From Acidobacteriota bacterium (lineage in GTDB: Bacteria > Acidobacteriota > UBA6911 > RPQK01 > JADFOI01), in contig JAUXKG010000005.1 of the NCBI GenBank assembly GCA_030624355.1, forward strand, positions 1-20,360: a stretch of DNA of 20,360 bases. The letters run 5' to 3'. The stretch's first letter is position 1. Each line of letters starts with the position of its first letter. The notes beneath the pieces were generated by a model. It made no database searches, was not told the DNA's origin, and was given only the letters and a program-made list of their open reading frames with translations. Positions 1 through 7,728 of the stretch are shown in pieces. The position numbers and the translations under genes are program-made.

Positions 1-1605
1 CGCGTGGTGAGTGGCTTGAGCCAGTTCGGGGGGACTGTGCAAGCTGCAACGGCCCTTGGTCCTGCATTTCTGAATGAAACATCGTCTGCGACCAATCCAA
101 CCCTCATTCCCAATCGTGCTGACCTTACAACAGGTGTCGCTGCCGCTACTGGCGAAGGTACGACACTTTATCTAATCACAGGAGGCACTCATCGCGTTGA
201 GTTCAACGATACGACGATGATTGTCAGCGTCGATACCGTTATAAACAGTAGGTTAGACATTCTTGGTGATGGCACTGATCAGGTCACTCTACTGGTACGA
301 GGGTTCAACGGACAAACTCTTGATGTACTCCAAGTAAAAGCCGCAATCCCAACAATAGTAGATGTTTTAACTGTTGATCAGTCTGGTGTAACGACTCTAG
401 GGGAAGGACTTCCTTCGCCTATTGACGCATTGATACTCGACTCGGCTGCTCTTACGGGCGACGGTCAGCGGGACTCTCATGCAATCCTCCTTACGGGCAA
501 GGGCTTCGAGACAGCCACACCCCACGACATTGACTGGAAAGCCTTTGTGAACGTGACCGCCAACGATGGTACGGGTTCGATCTGGACACTCCAGACCAGG
601 ATTGATGCAGCAGGCTTCGTCGATCAGCTCACTATCGCAGAGGGGGGAGACCTAACTCTACTCGGCAATCTAGCTGTCTCAGGTGCAGGGCCACATTCGA
701 TTGCTGGAGTTACATTTGGGGCCGTCCAGCTCCTCATCGGGTCCACCTTCACCTCCGATGGGGCCAGCGATATCGCTGCGGGCCTGTTTCATACTCCAGC
801 CATCGTAGGGGCTCCTGGCGATACCTCTGCGCTGACTGGAACCACCCTCACGGCAGGGATCACCACCCAAACTGCCACAGAGTCCATTGCGAACATCGCT
901 CAGCTCCAGATCAATGAGCCTTTCATCACTGACAACCTGACGGGGAGTATCACCAATGCGCAGACCCTTCTGATCACAGGCGCACCCACGGAAGGGAACG
1001 CTAATTGGGCTCTCCGTATCGTTTCAGGGGATGTGAAGTTTGGGGGCGACATATTTGAAATTGGTACTGGCGGTGGGGACATAGACATTCTTTTCCGGGG
1101 CTGCTCGACCTTCTTTATGGGTACGCTTGCCTCCCCAGAGGCAATCACCTTCGGTCTGGGGTCGGTAAATTCTCTAAATAACTCGATCCTGACCTTAAAT
1201 GGATCGCCTGCCACCGTGGAGTTCAGACTCAGGTCGACTACCGGCGATTTCATGGAGGTGAGAAGGGTCAATGCAAACTTTGCACTTTCGTCTGGGTCTT
1301 CAGTTACCGTTGCTTCCCTCATCCCGGCCGGGAGCTTTGTGGTTGGAATCACAGCTCGCGTGACCACAGCGGTCACTGGACCCACCGGATTCGACATAGG
1401 TGATGGAGTTGATGTGGACCGTTGGGGTAACTCAATCGCAGTTGGGCTTGGCACGACCGTTGATATCACGGATTTCACCGCTACGGAGTTGTCGCTCTTT
1501 CCAACCGCAAACGACATTGTCATCACCTCAGATGGAGTTGACTTCACGGGTGGTGCGGTGAGGCTCGTCGTTCACTATATGTCTTTGAGCGCACCAACAT
1601 CATGA
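1..1605 (+). CDS. Tail appendage/fibre-like structural protein (5' end cut)
   Basis: The frame is open from the first base (CGC in frame, then GTG GTG), so the true start probably lies upstream and at least 534 codons are visible. The protein is rich in Thr, Gly, Ala, Ile and Val, has few charged residues, almost no Cys and no transmembrane segment. This is typical of a beta-structured virion protein. Segments such as GDGTDQVTLLVRGFNG and LQVKAA..DVLTVDQSG alternate short strands and turns. The last ~95 residues (SSGSSVTVASLIPAGSFVVG, TGFDIGDGVDVDRWG, FTGGAVRLVVHYM) resemble a C-terminal beta-domain I know from many phage tail proteins and marine virus contigs. It is probably a tail fibre, spike or similar appendage. 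Receptor binding is inference from type and position. The stop overlaps the next start as ATGA (1602-1605). Confidence 0.75.
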   Translation, partial: RVVSGLSQFGGTVQAATALGPAFLNETSSATNPTLIPNRADLTTGVAAATGEGTTLYLITGGTHRVEFNDTTMIVSVDTVINSRLDILGDGTDQVTLLVRGFNGQTLDVLQVKAAIPTIVDVLTVDQSGVTTLGEGLPSPIDALILDSAALTGDGQRDSHAILLTGKGFETATPHDIDWKAFVNVTANDGTGSIWTLQTRIDAAGFVDQLTIAEGGDLTLLGNLAVSGAGPHSIAGVTFGAVQLLIGSTFTSDGASDIAAGLFHTPAIVGAPGDTSALTGTTLTAGITTQTATESIANIAQLQINEPFITDNLTGSITNAQTLLITGAPTEGNANWALRIVSGDVKFGGDIFEIGTGGGDIDILFRGCSTFFMGTLASPEAITFGLGSVNSLNNSILTLNGSPATVEFRLRSTTGDFMEVRRVNANFALSSGSSVTVASLIPAGSFVVGITARVTTAVTGPTGFDIGDGVDVDRWGNSIAVGLGTTVDITDFTATELSLFPTANDIVITSDGVDFTGGAVRLVVHYMSLSAPTS

Positions 1606-1802
1606 TCAAACAACTGGACCGTATATTCATGGATTTCAGGGCGATTGTGGATCGGCGCGACGAAGTGGATGAGGAGCAGCTCCCCACGTTTTATGAGCGG
1701 ATCTCTCGAATCCATCGTGTTTGCCACGACTGTAAGGATGAGGCCGGCCGTACCGATGGCTGGCAAAGACGCTGGTCACTGAATCCAGCCTGGGGGAAAT
1801 AA
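1602..1802 (+). CDS. Small hypothetical phage protein, 66 aa
   Basis: I do not recognise this protein. ATG 1602 overlaps the preceding stop as ATGA, and its own TAA overlaps the next ATG as TAATG, so translation is probably coupled on both sides; I see no good Shine-Dalgarno of its own. It is charged, mainly helical and soluble. It carries a C-x-x-C pair (CHDCKDE near residues 41-47) preceded by two histidines or arginines (RIHRVCHDC), which could bind a metal, though one pair alone does not prove it. The C-terminus (WQRRWSLNPAWGK) is Trp-rich. Position between an appendage gene and the nozzle gene suggests a virion or assembly role. Its reality rests on the exact fit between neighbours. Confidence 0.6.
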   Translation: MIKQLDRIFMDFRAIVDRRDEVDEEQLPTFYERISRIHRVCHDCKDEAGRTDGWQRRWSLNPAWGK

Positions 1803-2062
1803 TGGGACGTTTTACATTCACATTAGACGACGAACAACAGGCGATTGCCGAAGAAATGGCCTCCGCTGCGAATGTTTCGGTTAAAGACTGTCTATCGAGA
1901 CTTCTGAACTCAAGAATTGCTCATTACGCAACTCGGTTAGCCGAGCAGAAGTGGTCCGAAGCCAGTCCAGAGCAGAAGCAAGCCGCACTAACCGTACTTT
2001 CAAAAGGAGGAAAGAAAAGTGGGAACAAAAAGCAAGCAAAGACAAAAAAGAAAGCAGGCTAA
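1802..2062 (+). CDS. Small protein, possible ribbon-helix-helix-like N-terminus, Lys-rich tail, 86 aa
   Basis: ATG 1802 is coupled to the preceding stop by TAATG, with a G-rich GGGGG run just upstream that may act as a weak ribosome site. Residues 3-40 read as a short strand (RFTFTLDD) followed by two amphipathic helices (EQQAIAEEMASAANVSVKDC and SRLLNSRIAHYATRL). This strand-helix-helix pattern is compatible with a ribbon-helix-helix fold, but that is weak inference. The last ~20 residues are almost pure Lys/Gly/Asn/Gln/Ala (KGGKKSGNKKQAKTKKKAG), which suggests nucleic-acid contact. The DNA encoding this tail also carries the ribosome binding site and first 14 codons of the next gene, so the lysine run is under two constraints. 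No function can be assigned. Confidence 0.65.
   Translation: MGRFTFTLDDEQQAIAEEMASAANVSVKDCLSRLLNSRIAHYATRLAEQKWSEASPEQKQAALTVLSKGGKKSGNKKQAKTKKKAG
2003..2010 (+). promoter_or_regulatory. Shine-Dalgarno that fixes the GTG 2019 start
   Basis: AAAGGAGG lies 8 bases before GTG 2019 and inside the coding sequence of the preceding 86-aa gene, where it encodes its Lys-Gly-Gly. It is the strongest ribosome site in this part of the window and is the reason for accepting a 44-base gene overlap. Confidence 0.75.
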
Positions 2063-2342
2063 GTGGAACCTGGGGGCCTCTCAACGCCAGATGGTAACAG
2101 GGATCATCTCGCAGCAGCAGAAGGAGATCGCCATGATCCAGAGGCATCACAACCGAGAACTGCTGGATACCGTCGCCACACTCAGAGATGAGTTGGGGAT
2201 TCCCAAGGAAACGAAGTTGGGTCTGGATATGCAGAATCCCTCTAAGATGTTCGTCCGGGAAATTACCGAGGAAGAACTGAAGAAGGCTGCTGGACAGATG
2301 CAGCAGCAAGCCAACGGAGACAAACCACCTAGTGGCGACTGA
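2019..2342 (+). CDS. Small basic coiled-coil protein, 107 aa
   Basis: I do not recognise this family. The GTG start at 2019 is chosen because of the AAAGGAGG site 8 bases upstream; it overlaps the previous gene by 44 bases in another frame. Residues 1-16 are highly basic (GTKSKQRQKRKQAKW). Residues ~20-60 form a long heptad-like helix rich in Gln, Glu and His (ISQQQKEIAMIQRHHNRELL). The C-terminus is acidic and then Gln-rich (EEELKKAAGQMQQQ). A small coiled-coil virion or scaffold-type protein is plausible but unproven. The final 11 bases overlap the start of the nozzle-like gene. Confidence 0.65.
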   Translation: MGTKSKQRQKRKQAKWNLGASQRQMVTGIISQQQKEIAMIQRHHNRELLDTVATLRDELGIPKETKLGLDMQNPSKMFVREITEEELKKAAGQMQQQANGDKPPSGD

Positions 2343-5300
2343 AGAACGCAGCCAGCCTATTGACCTGGAGAATTTAGGACTCACGCTGTCCCGGCCGGGA
2401 GATGTGATCGAAGAGGGTCACTACGTCCGTCTGAAGAACATGACCTCCAGGCGCACAGGCTTCATTGAGACTCGTGCGGGGAGCGTCAAAGAGAACGTCA
2501 CGGCGATCCCCGCAGCTCCCGATGTGGTTCACTCCCTGGCCCGTCAGATCGTGTCAGGTGTGGGAATCAACTACCAGGGAGCTGGCACTGAGATCTTCCG
2601 CGACTTCGTTTCCATTTCAACGGGTCATTCAGGATCTCCGGTGGTCTTTGAGGACTACAAGATCAACAATTCGCCCACTTCCTCAATGATCGCCTTCGAG
2701 CCGGACAAGCGGATCAAGGACGATGGGAGCCTCACTCACCGCTATGGAATTGCTCCAGGGCCAGTGGCTACGGCTATAGAGGGTATTCAGCAATTCAAGA
2801 CCATCGACGAGTTTGAGTCTGCTGCATCCTACACAGGTGTTGACGCTACCTTATCCGATGACGGAACCGATCCTCGTCAGGGAACCTTCTCCATGAAGAT
2901 TGAGGTCGCCAAGCTGGTTCGGGGTACGGCAACCAAAGCACTCGTTCTCGACCTGGATGAGTTCACCGTTCCAGGGGACAGTGACGACGATGACTTTATT
3001 CACTTCTTCCTCAAGATCGACATTCCCAAGAACCTGAAGGAAATCCGGTTGCTCTTTGATGTGGATCCAGTCCTGAATGACTTCACGCAGAACTATTACA
3101 CCAAATCAGTTGCACCCAACGATTTCACCCGCGTCTTGGACTTCGATGCGACCGCGCAGGAAGGCCGGGACGGAGGGTTGCGGGAATTTGCCCTGGATGA
3201 GGCTTTCCTGACCGAAGATGACGACATTCAGCAGGTAGACGAAACCACTCTCGAATCTCGCAGTCTCGAATCTTTCAATTTCCTCACGGCCGTTGGTGGT
3301 GAGAACCAGTGGACCGAGGTCTTCATCCCGAAACGAGACTTCCAGCGGGTCGGTAGTGAATCGACCACCTGGGCTGACGTTGCCGCTTTCAGGGTCGTCG
3401 TAGAAGCGACCGAGTGCGGAGATGTTAACGTCAACATCGACGATGGCAAGATGGTCGGTGGTGTGTCCTTTCGGCTCAAGGGAGACTATGACTGGCGATA
3501 CGTCTACCGCTACAGCGTGACCGGGACCATCAGCCCTCTTTCCCCCACGGCTAGCTCTGAGACCACAGTTACCAGGAACCGCGCAGAGGTTTTTATTACC
3601 TTCTCAACCGATCCCCAGGTGGACTTTGTAGACATTTATCGTCGAGGAGGTACGATTCCTGGGCAATACCTGTTTGTCGACACCATAGCCAATGGAGTCG
3701 GAACGGATATTTTCTTCGATGGCCTGGGAGATCTGCTTCTGGGCGAGGAGATTGACGTTAATCAAATCGACGTTCCCTCTACGTCAGGCGTTATAGCCAT
3801 CCACAACACTAGGGCCTGGGTGGACGACAGCGCGAATCCGGATAGGCTCGTCTTCTCCCGACGCATCAAGGTCGAGGAGTTTGAATCGGCTGGCTTTATC
3901 GTGGCTTCCCAGGGTGGTGATCGGGTCCGTAGGCCCTTTGCCTACAACGATCAGCTCTACTGCTTCACCGATCGAACCATTTACCGGATCGTGGGCAGCG
4001 ACGAGCGCACTTTTCAACCGCTGGCAACGGGCGCGTCGAGGGGCCTGTTCTCGAGGTTTGCCTTAACCTTGGGGGGGGGAGTGATCTTCTTCCGGGCCTA
4101 CGATGGGGTCTATGCGTTCACAGGCAGCGGAAGGGCTGAGAAGCTCACCGAGAAGATCGACACGCTCTTTGAAGGCTTCGCCGTAGAAGGGTTCGAGCCG
4201 ATTGATCCAGCAGAGTCCGAGAGCGAACGGCTTGGCTTCTTCGACAATAAGCTCTACTTCGCCTACACCGACACTTCAGCCGTGAAGCAGGAGATGGTTT
4301 ACGACTTCGTGACCTCAAGGTGGGAGCCTTCAGATCGTCCCGCCGCTTCCTATCTGCTGCTGGACGACCTGGGCGAGTTCCAGTCCGGTGACCCCTCTGG
4401 CTTCGTGTTCCAGAGAGAGACCAGCAATCAGGATGATGGATCGGATATCGTCTTTGACCTCCGCATGAAGTTCAATGACTTCGGCGCCAAGCAGGAAGAG
4501 AAGAACTTTGTCGAGATGGTTGTGGATGCGGATACGGCTGGACAGCCCGTGACCGTGACCGCTCACTTCAACAACGGGGAAACCAGCGTAGTCCTGGGAA
4601 CCCTCAATACAGCGACCAGGGATCAGATCCGCTTCCCGATCAATGGTGGGATCGGTACGTTTGCACGGAACTGCTCAATCGCCCTGACAGGCGACAATGG
4701 CGGGGTCCGGATGCGCTTCTACAAGGTGATCTACAACTACTGGGTTGAGCCTAGGGAGCAGCTCAAGACCGCTACCGATTGGCAGGATTACGGGAATCCC
4801 AAGCGGAAGTATCTCCGGGAGCTGGTCATCGAGCTGGATACCCAGGGAGTGACAGCCGATATCAATGTGTTCTGCGACGGAAGCTCGACCCAGATCGGCT
4901 CTCCTTCAAAGACATTCGCTGGTGTCTCTACAACGGGCAGGGAAAGACGCATCCTGTCGCTGCCCTTTGACACGGACTGTAAGATCGCCCGTATCCTGGT
5001 GGAGTCCACCTCGGCAACAGCCCCGGTCAAGGTCTACTTCCACAGCTTCGACTGGCTGGACAACTCCCTGGAATCGACCACCAGGATGCAGACTCCCTGG
5101 GATGAGGTCGGTACGCCCACGGAGAAATTCTTTGTCCAGTTCATGTTGGAGATCGACACCAATAGTGCCGATGTGACGGTGACTCCAGAGGTCGACGGAG
5201 TGGACCTGACCCCATTCACGGTGAATACAACCAGCCAGCAGAAGGTTTATCTGTCCTTTCCGAAAGACACCAAAGGCACGCTGATTCGTTTCAAACTGGA

Positions 5301-6036
5301 AACGGCTGCAGCCACGGAGTTCATCTACTACAAGCACGATGTTGAGGTGCTGGTCGAGCCCAGGCCCCTCACAGGTGGGGCAGGTGGGACAGGCCAAACG
5401 GAATGGACCTCGGAGAGCTGGCCGGGAGACAAGCGGCTCCGACAGCTCATCCTCGATATCGACACCCAAGGCAATGCCGTGACTGTGAACGTGGAGGTCG
5501 ATGGGGTCGTGACTCAATCCCCTGTTGTCACCACAACTGGCCGGCAGATCGAAATCATTTCCCTGGATGTGGATACGATTGGGAAGCTGGTTCGCCTGAC
5601 ATTCGAGGGTGGACCCTATTCCTACTACAACCACAACTTCGAATTTCTCCGAGATCCACTCGACGTTACCCGTTGGGACACCTACGAGCTGGACTTCGGG
5701 TACACCCGATTCAAGTTCATTCGGCGCATGTGGATCGCTTCAGAGGGAGCCCAGATCATCACCCTGGAGATCTTCGTGGACGAACCCGGCCTCGGAACTC
5801 CAGATCATACGTTGACCTTCCTTACTAACCCGGCTTCAGGATGGGAGAGGGAGCTGCTGCGACTACCCGCTGGCCTGAAGGGTCAATTCTTCCGCTTTGT
5901 CTTTACCTCCGCGAGTCCATTCAAGATCTGGTTCGACCAATCGGATGTGGAATGGCATCCCCTTGCAGGAGAGCGGGGTTACGAACGAGCAAGACTTGTA
6001 TCAGGCCGTGAAGCTGCCGGAGGAGCTGCCGCCTAG
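2332..6036 (+). CDS. Tail hub/nozzle-like protein (T7 gp12 / P22 gp10-like region) with repeated beta-domains, 1234 aa
   Basis: Start GTG 2332 overlaps the preceding stop by 11 bases, with GGAGA 11 bases upstream. Residues ~13-52 (LGLTLSRPGDVIEEGHYVRL...ETRAGS) match the opening of phage 'stabilization'/nozzle proteins, which begin with a conserved strand ending in a RxG turn. Residues ~385-475 look fibronectin-III-like (WRYVYRYSVTG...VDIYRRGG). Residues ~485-710 look like a beta-propeller: a NTRAWVDDSANPDRLVFSRR blade, then FAYNDQLYCFTDRTIYRIVG and VIFFRAYDGVYAFTG, the pattern of tail tube closing proteins. From ~717 to ~1215 follow about five related ~100-residue beta-domains. It probably forms the distal tail tube or nozzle, with the repeats as an outward extension. 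It is much longer than T7 gp12 (about 800 aa). A G9 tract lies inside at 4071-4079. The assignment comes from pattern memory, not alignment. Confidence 0.75.
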   Translation: MATEERSQPIDLENLGLTLSRPGDVIEEGHYVRLKNMTSRRTGFIETRAGSVKENVTAIPAAPDVVHSLARQIVSGVGINYQGAGTEIFRDFVSISTGHSGSPVVFEDYKINNSPTSSMIAFEPDKRIKDDGSLTHRYGIAPGPVATAIEGIQQFKTIDEFESAASYTGVDATLSDDGTDPRQGTFSMKIEVAKLVRGTATKALVLDLDEFTVPGDSDDDDFIHFFLKIDIPKNLKEIRLLFDVDPVLNDFTQNYYTKSVAPNDFTRVLDFDATAQEGRDGGLREFALDEAFLTEDDDIQQVDETTLESRSLESFNFLTAVGGENQWTEVFIPKRDFQRVGSESTTWADVAAFRVVVEATECGDVNVNIDDGKMVGGVSFRLKGDYDWRYVYRYSVTGTISPLSPTASSETTVTRNRAEVFITFSTDPQVDFVDIYRRGGTIPGQYLFVDTIANGVGTDIFFDGLGDLLLGEEIDVNQIDVPSTSGVIAIHNTRAWVDDSANPDRLVFSRRIKVEEFESAGFIVASQGGDRVRRPFAYNDQLYCFTDRTIYRIVGSDERTFQPLATGASRGLFSRFALTLGGGVIFFRAYDGVYAFTGSGRAEKLTEKIDTLFEGFAVEGFEPIDPAESESERLGFFDNKLYFAYTDTSAVKQEMVYDFVTSRWEPSDRPAASYLLLDDLGEFQSGDPSGFVFQRETSNQDDGSDIVFDLRMKFNDFGAKQEEKNFVEMVVDADTAGQPVTVTAHFNNGETSVVLGTLNTATRDQIRFPINGGIGTFARNCSIALTGDNGGVRMRFYKVIYNYWVEPREQLKTATDWQDYGNPKRKYLRELVIELDTQGVTADINVFCDGSSTQIGSPSKTFAGVSTTGRERRILSLPFDTDCKIARILVESTSATAPVKVYFHSFDWLDNSLESTTRMQTPWDEVGTPTEKFFVQFMLEIDTNSADVTVTPEVDGVDLTPFTVNTTSQQKVYLSFPKDTKGTLIRFKLETAAATEFIYYKHDVEVLVEPRPLTGGAGGTGQTEWTSESWPGDKRLRQLILDIDTQGNAVTVNVEVDGVVTQSPVVTTTGRQIEIISLDVDTIGKLVRLTFEGGPYSYYNHNFEFLRDPLDVTRWDTYELDFGYTRFKFIRRMWIASEGAQIITLEIFVDEPGLGTPDHTLTFLTNPASGWERELLRLPAGLKGQFFRFVFTSASPFKIWFDQSDVEWHPLAGERGYERARLVSGREAAGGAAA
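4480..5985 (+). repeat. About five degenerate ~100-codon beta-domain repeats within the tail protein
   Basis: Repeat starts fall near residues 717, 819, 923, 1025 and 1115. Each has the order aromatic or polar N-cap, a basic-x-F/L-x-x-hydrophobic strand, a D-x-D/DT-x-G turn and a long strand ending in V-D-G. Then come a short T-rich turn, an R-x-x-x-L-S-L-x-x-D-T strand and a closing strand with Y-x-x-H/Y. Clear pairs are RELVIELDTQG (second), QFMLEIDTNS (third) and QLILDIDTQG (fourth). Similarity is at protein level; the DNA has diverged, so duplication is old. Confidence 0.65.
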
Positions 6037-6047
6037 AAGGAGTACAG

Positions 6048-6515
6048 ATGCCAAATGAAACAGCTGGTCACTTTCAGGTAGATAAAGATGATTGGGACTT
6101 CCTCAACTTCATTCTGCGAGATGTGCAGAACCGCCTGGACTCTCTCGGAGGGAATAGAGGGTCACACATTCACGCGGACGTTATCAACCTGGGTGGGAAC
6201 AAGGCCGAAAATGCCGCTGACCCCTCTCAGCCCCAGGATCTAGCCACCAAGAACTACGTTGACACTAACTTCCTGGGGAAGCCTCCGGAGCTGAGGGACC
6301 AACCCAATACTCCCTTGAACGTCCGAGCCAATGCGCGGTTCAACGTCGGCCGGGGCTTTGATCGGCGCACCATGAACATCTCCAATGATGGTTCCTCTCC
6401 CACCGCGCGAGAGGCCGTGAACAGTCGATTTCTGGTGACCAACAATGCGGCGGTTGGGGCATGGCGGTGGGCCAACCCCCATGAAATTCATCCGTTTGTA
6501 TCGGGAGTGTTCTAA
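6048..6515 (+). CDS. Tail fibre-associated protein, 155 aa
   Basis: AAGGAG (6037-6042) lies 5 bases before ATG 6048. Residues ~47-72 contain the fibre hallmark GGNKAENAADP followed by DLATKNYVD. Many phage tail fibres have GGxxIxNLADPxxxxDAxTKxYVD at the junction between an attachment segment and a trimeric shaft or tip. The N-terminal ~35 residues are helical (DDWDFLNFILRDVQNRL) and could dock the protein to the virion. The C-terminus (AVGAWRWANPHEIHPF) is Trp-rich. At 155 residues it is far shorter than a normal fibre, so it may be an adaptor or a short baseplate-proximal fibre onto which the next small proteins attach. The next gene starts immediately after the stop (TAA then ATG 6516). 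Confidence 0.75.
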   Translation: MPNETAGHFQVDKDDWDFLNFILRDVQNRLDSLGGNRGSHIHADVINLGGNKAENAADPSQPQDLATKNYVDTNFLGKPPELRDQPNTPLNVRANARFNVGRGFDRRTMNISNDGSSPTAREAVNSRFLVTNNAAVGAWRWANPHEIHPFVSGVF

Positions 6516-6986
6516 ATGGGAATTTGCCCTCCGAGTCTCGCAGCAGAAGGCGGTCCTGTCTTTATTGAGTACGTCAACATCACTCAGGCCGTTATCCCTG
6601 ACGCGCTGACGACGCTTGCGATTATCAACACCGGAGAGAGCGGGATGCAGCTCTCCATCGTCGTGTGCAGCTTCGTTAATGTTCCTGTGGGCTATGACCT
6701 TAAGGTACGCCCAGGACCGGATACCACGGCCAATAAACACTTCTGGCGTGGCTCGAATACCGCTGGTTTCGTTCGGGAGATCCCGGCTGGAGCTACTGAG
6801 TTTTGGGAGTTCGGCCTAAGACCCAGAGAAGAATGGGTAGTGGAGGGCGAAGCCGATGCAGTTGCTTCTCTAGCGGCCACTATCAGCGTGGCGCAGGTTT
6901 TCAACTCAGGTGCACCGGAGGTATGTCCACCCGCAACGACGGCGGTGGTTGCTTTCACTTCGGGATTTTCAAATGGGTTCTTATAA
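6516..6986 (+). CDS. Small beta-structured virion protein, paralogue A1, 156 aa
   Basis: ATG 6516 directly abuts the preceding stop. The family is unnamed, but the protein is clearly paralogous to the next gene. Shared blocks are IVVC-x-F (residues ~48-52), GYDLKVRP (~59-66), TANKHFWRGS (~71-80), an aromatic strand (TEFWEFGLRP) and EW[VI][VI]E. Composition and spacing suggest one compact beta-sandwich. The C-terminal ~25 residues beyond the shared domain (PPATTAVVAFTSGFSNGFL) are unique. The neighbouring fibre-motif gene suggests a tail appendage or decoration subunit. The TAA overlaps the next ATG (TAATG). Confidence 0.75.
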   Translation: MGICPPSLAAEGGPVFIEYVNITQAVIPDALTTLAIINTGESGMQLSIVVCSFVNVPVGYDLKVRPGPDTTANKHFWRGSNTAGFVREIPAGATEFWEFGLRPREEWVVEGEADAVASLAATISVAQVFNSGAPEVCPPATTAVVAFTSGFSNGFL

Positions 6987-7351
6987 TGGCTGTAGGCGAC
7001 GTTTTTTATCCAGAACCAGCACAAGCGGAATTGACGACGGTCCTCACCGAGATCACCCAGATCACCGCCGGGAGAACTGCGCTCCAGATCACGATCATCG
7101 TCTGCAATTTCTCCAATATAGACACTGGATACGATTTGAAGGTGAGGCCAGAAGCTGAGGCCACGGCAAATAAGCACTTCTGGCGGGGATCGGCTTCAGG
7201 AGGAACCGGACAGTTGCGAGCTGGCAACACCGAGATCTGGAGATTGCATATCAGGCCGGGATCAGAATGGATCATCGAAGCAAACAAGCAAGGGGGCGGC
7301 TTTGGTGACATTTCCATAACCGTCAGTTGTGCCGAGATGGAGAATGCGTGA
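6986..7351 (+). CDS. Small beta-structured virion protein, paralogue A2, 121 aa
   Basis: I place the start at ATG 6986 (TAATG overlap with the upstream stop) and not at in-frame codons further upstream: there the frame would run through the end of the preceding gene, and homology with that gene begins only after 6986. Shared blocks are IIVC-x-F, GYDLKVRP, TANKHFWRGS and EWIIE. The two genes are therefore a tandem duplication that has diverged well beyond DNA identity, apart from short stretches around the KHFWRG codons. It is shorter than its partner by the C-terminal extension. The stop overlaps the next start as GTGA. Confidence 0.75.
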   Translation: MAVGDVFYPEPAQAELTTVLTEITQITAGRTALQITIIVCNFSNIDTGYDLKVRPEAEATANKHFWRGSASGGTGQLRAGNTEIWRLHIRPGSEWIIEANKQGGGFGDISITVSCAEMENA

Positions 7352-7728
7352 CGAAACACGACCCGACAGATGAAGCTGAGACTCTTCCGGGTATCCCGAT
7401 TGCGGGAAGCGATCTGGAGGGGTTTCCGAGCGTCCCTAAGCTGGTTGGATCAGGTGCATTTGATGTGGATATTTCGGTTCAGGAGATCACATCTGTATTG
7501 GTGGGTGCGACTGTGGTTGTCGCTATCAGCGCCTTGGTTGACCTGACGAGAGCTTACTTATGGAATCAGGGTACACCAGGGGGAATCACAAGCGGTGTGT
7601 CTACCGTCAATGGAGAGCAGCACAGCACTTGGATGGAGTTCACCGGCCTTGGCACTGTAATGTTTTCCAGGTTCGATGGCGCGGGATCTACGATGATCCA
7701 AAAAGTATCAGTGATTGAATATCTATGA
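7348..7728 (+). CDS. Small beta-structured virion protein, paralogue B1, 126 aa
   Basis: GTG 7348 is the preferred start: it overlaps the upstream stop as GTGA and has GGAG (7339-7342) 5 bases upstream. An ATG further upstream at 7327 would overlap the previous gene by 25 bases without need. The protein contains the pattern V-Q-x-x-T-x-x-x-x-G-A-T...V-D-L-T-R-A-Y-L (residues ~49-80). This strand-turn-strand motif ending in V-D-[LV]-T-[RK]-[SA] also occurs in the genes at 7725 and 8568 and is common in small phage appendage proteins. Cys is absent and no membrane segment is evident. The likely role is a tail decoration or fibre-tip component; function is not demonstrated. Confidence 0.7.
   Translation: MTKHDPTDEAETLPGIPIAGSDLEGFPSVPKLVGSGAFDVDISVQEITSVLVGATVVVAISALVDLTRAYLWNQGTPGGITSGVSTVNGEQHSTWMEFTGLGTVMFSRFDGAGSTMIQKVSVIEYL

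Noticed and set aside
900..1547. A 215-codon minus-strand open frame under the first gene
   Set aside because: Composition (Ser/Pro/Val/Thr) is the mirror of the beta-rich sense gene; no ribosome site or operon context on the minus strand.
4906..5634. A 242-codon open frame on the minus strand under the tail protein repeats
   Set aside because: Antisense to a convincing gene, rich in His/Gly/Arg/Cys as shadows are, and it lies over repeats with strong codon bias that keeps the antisense frame open.
5403..5828. A 141-codon plus-strand frame within the tail protein gene
   Set aside because: Its product is Arg/His/Pro/Ser-rich without regular structure, a typical out-of-frame reading of the main gene.
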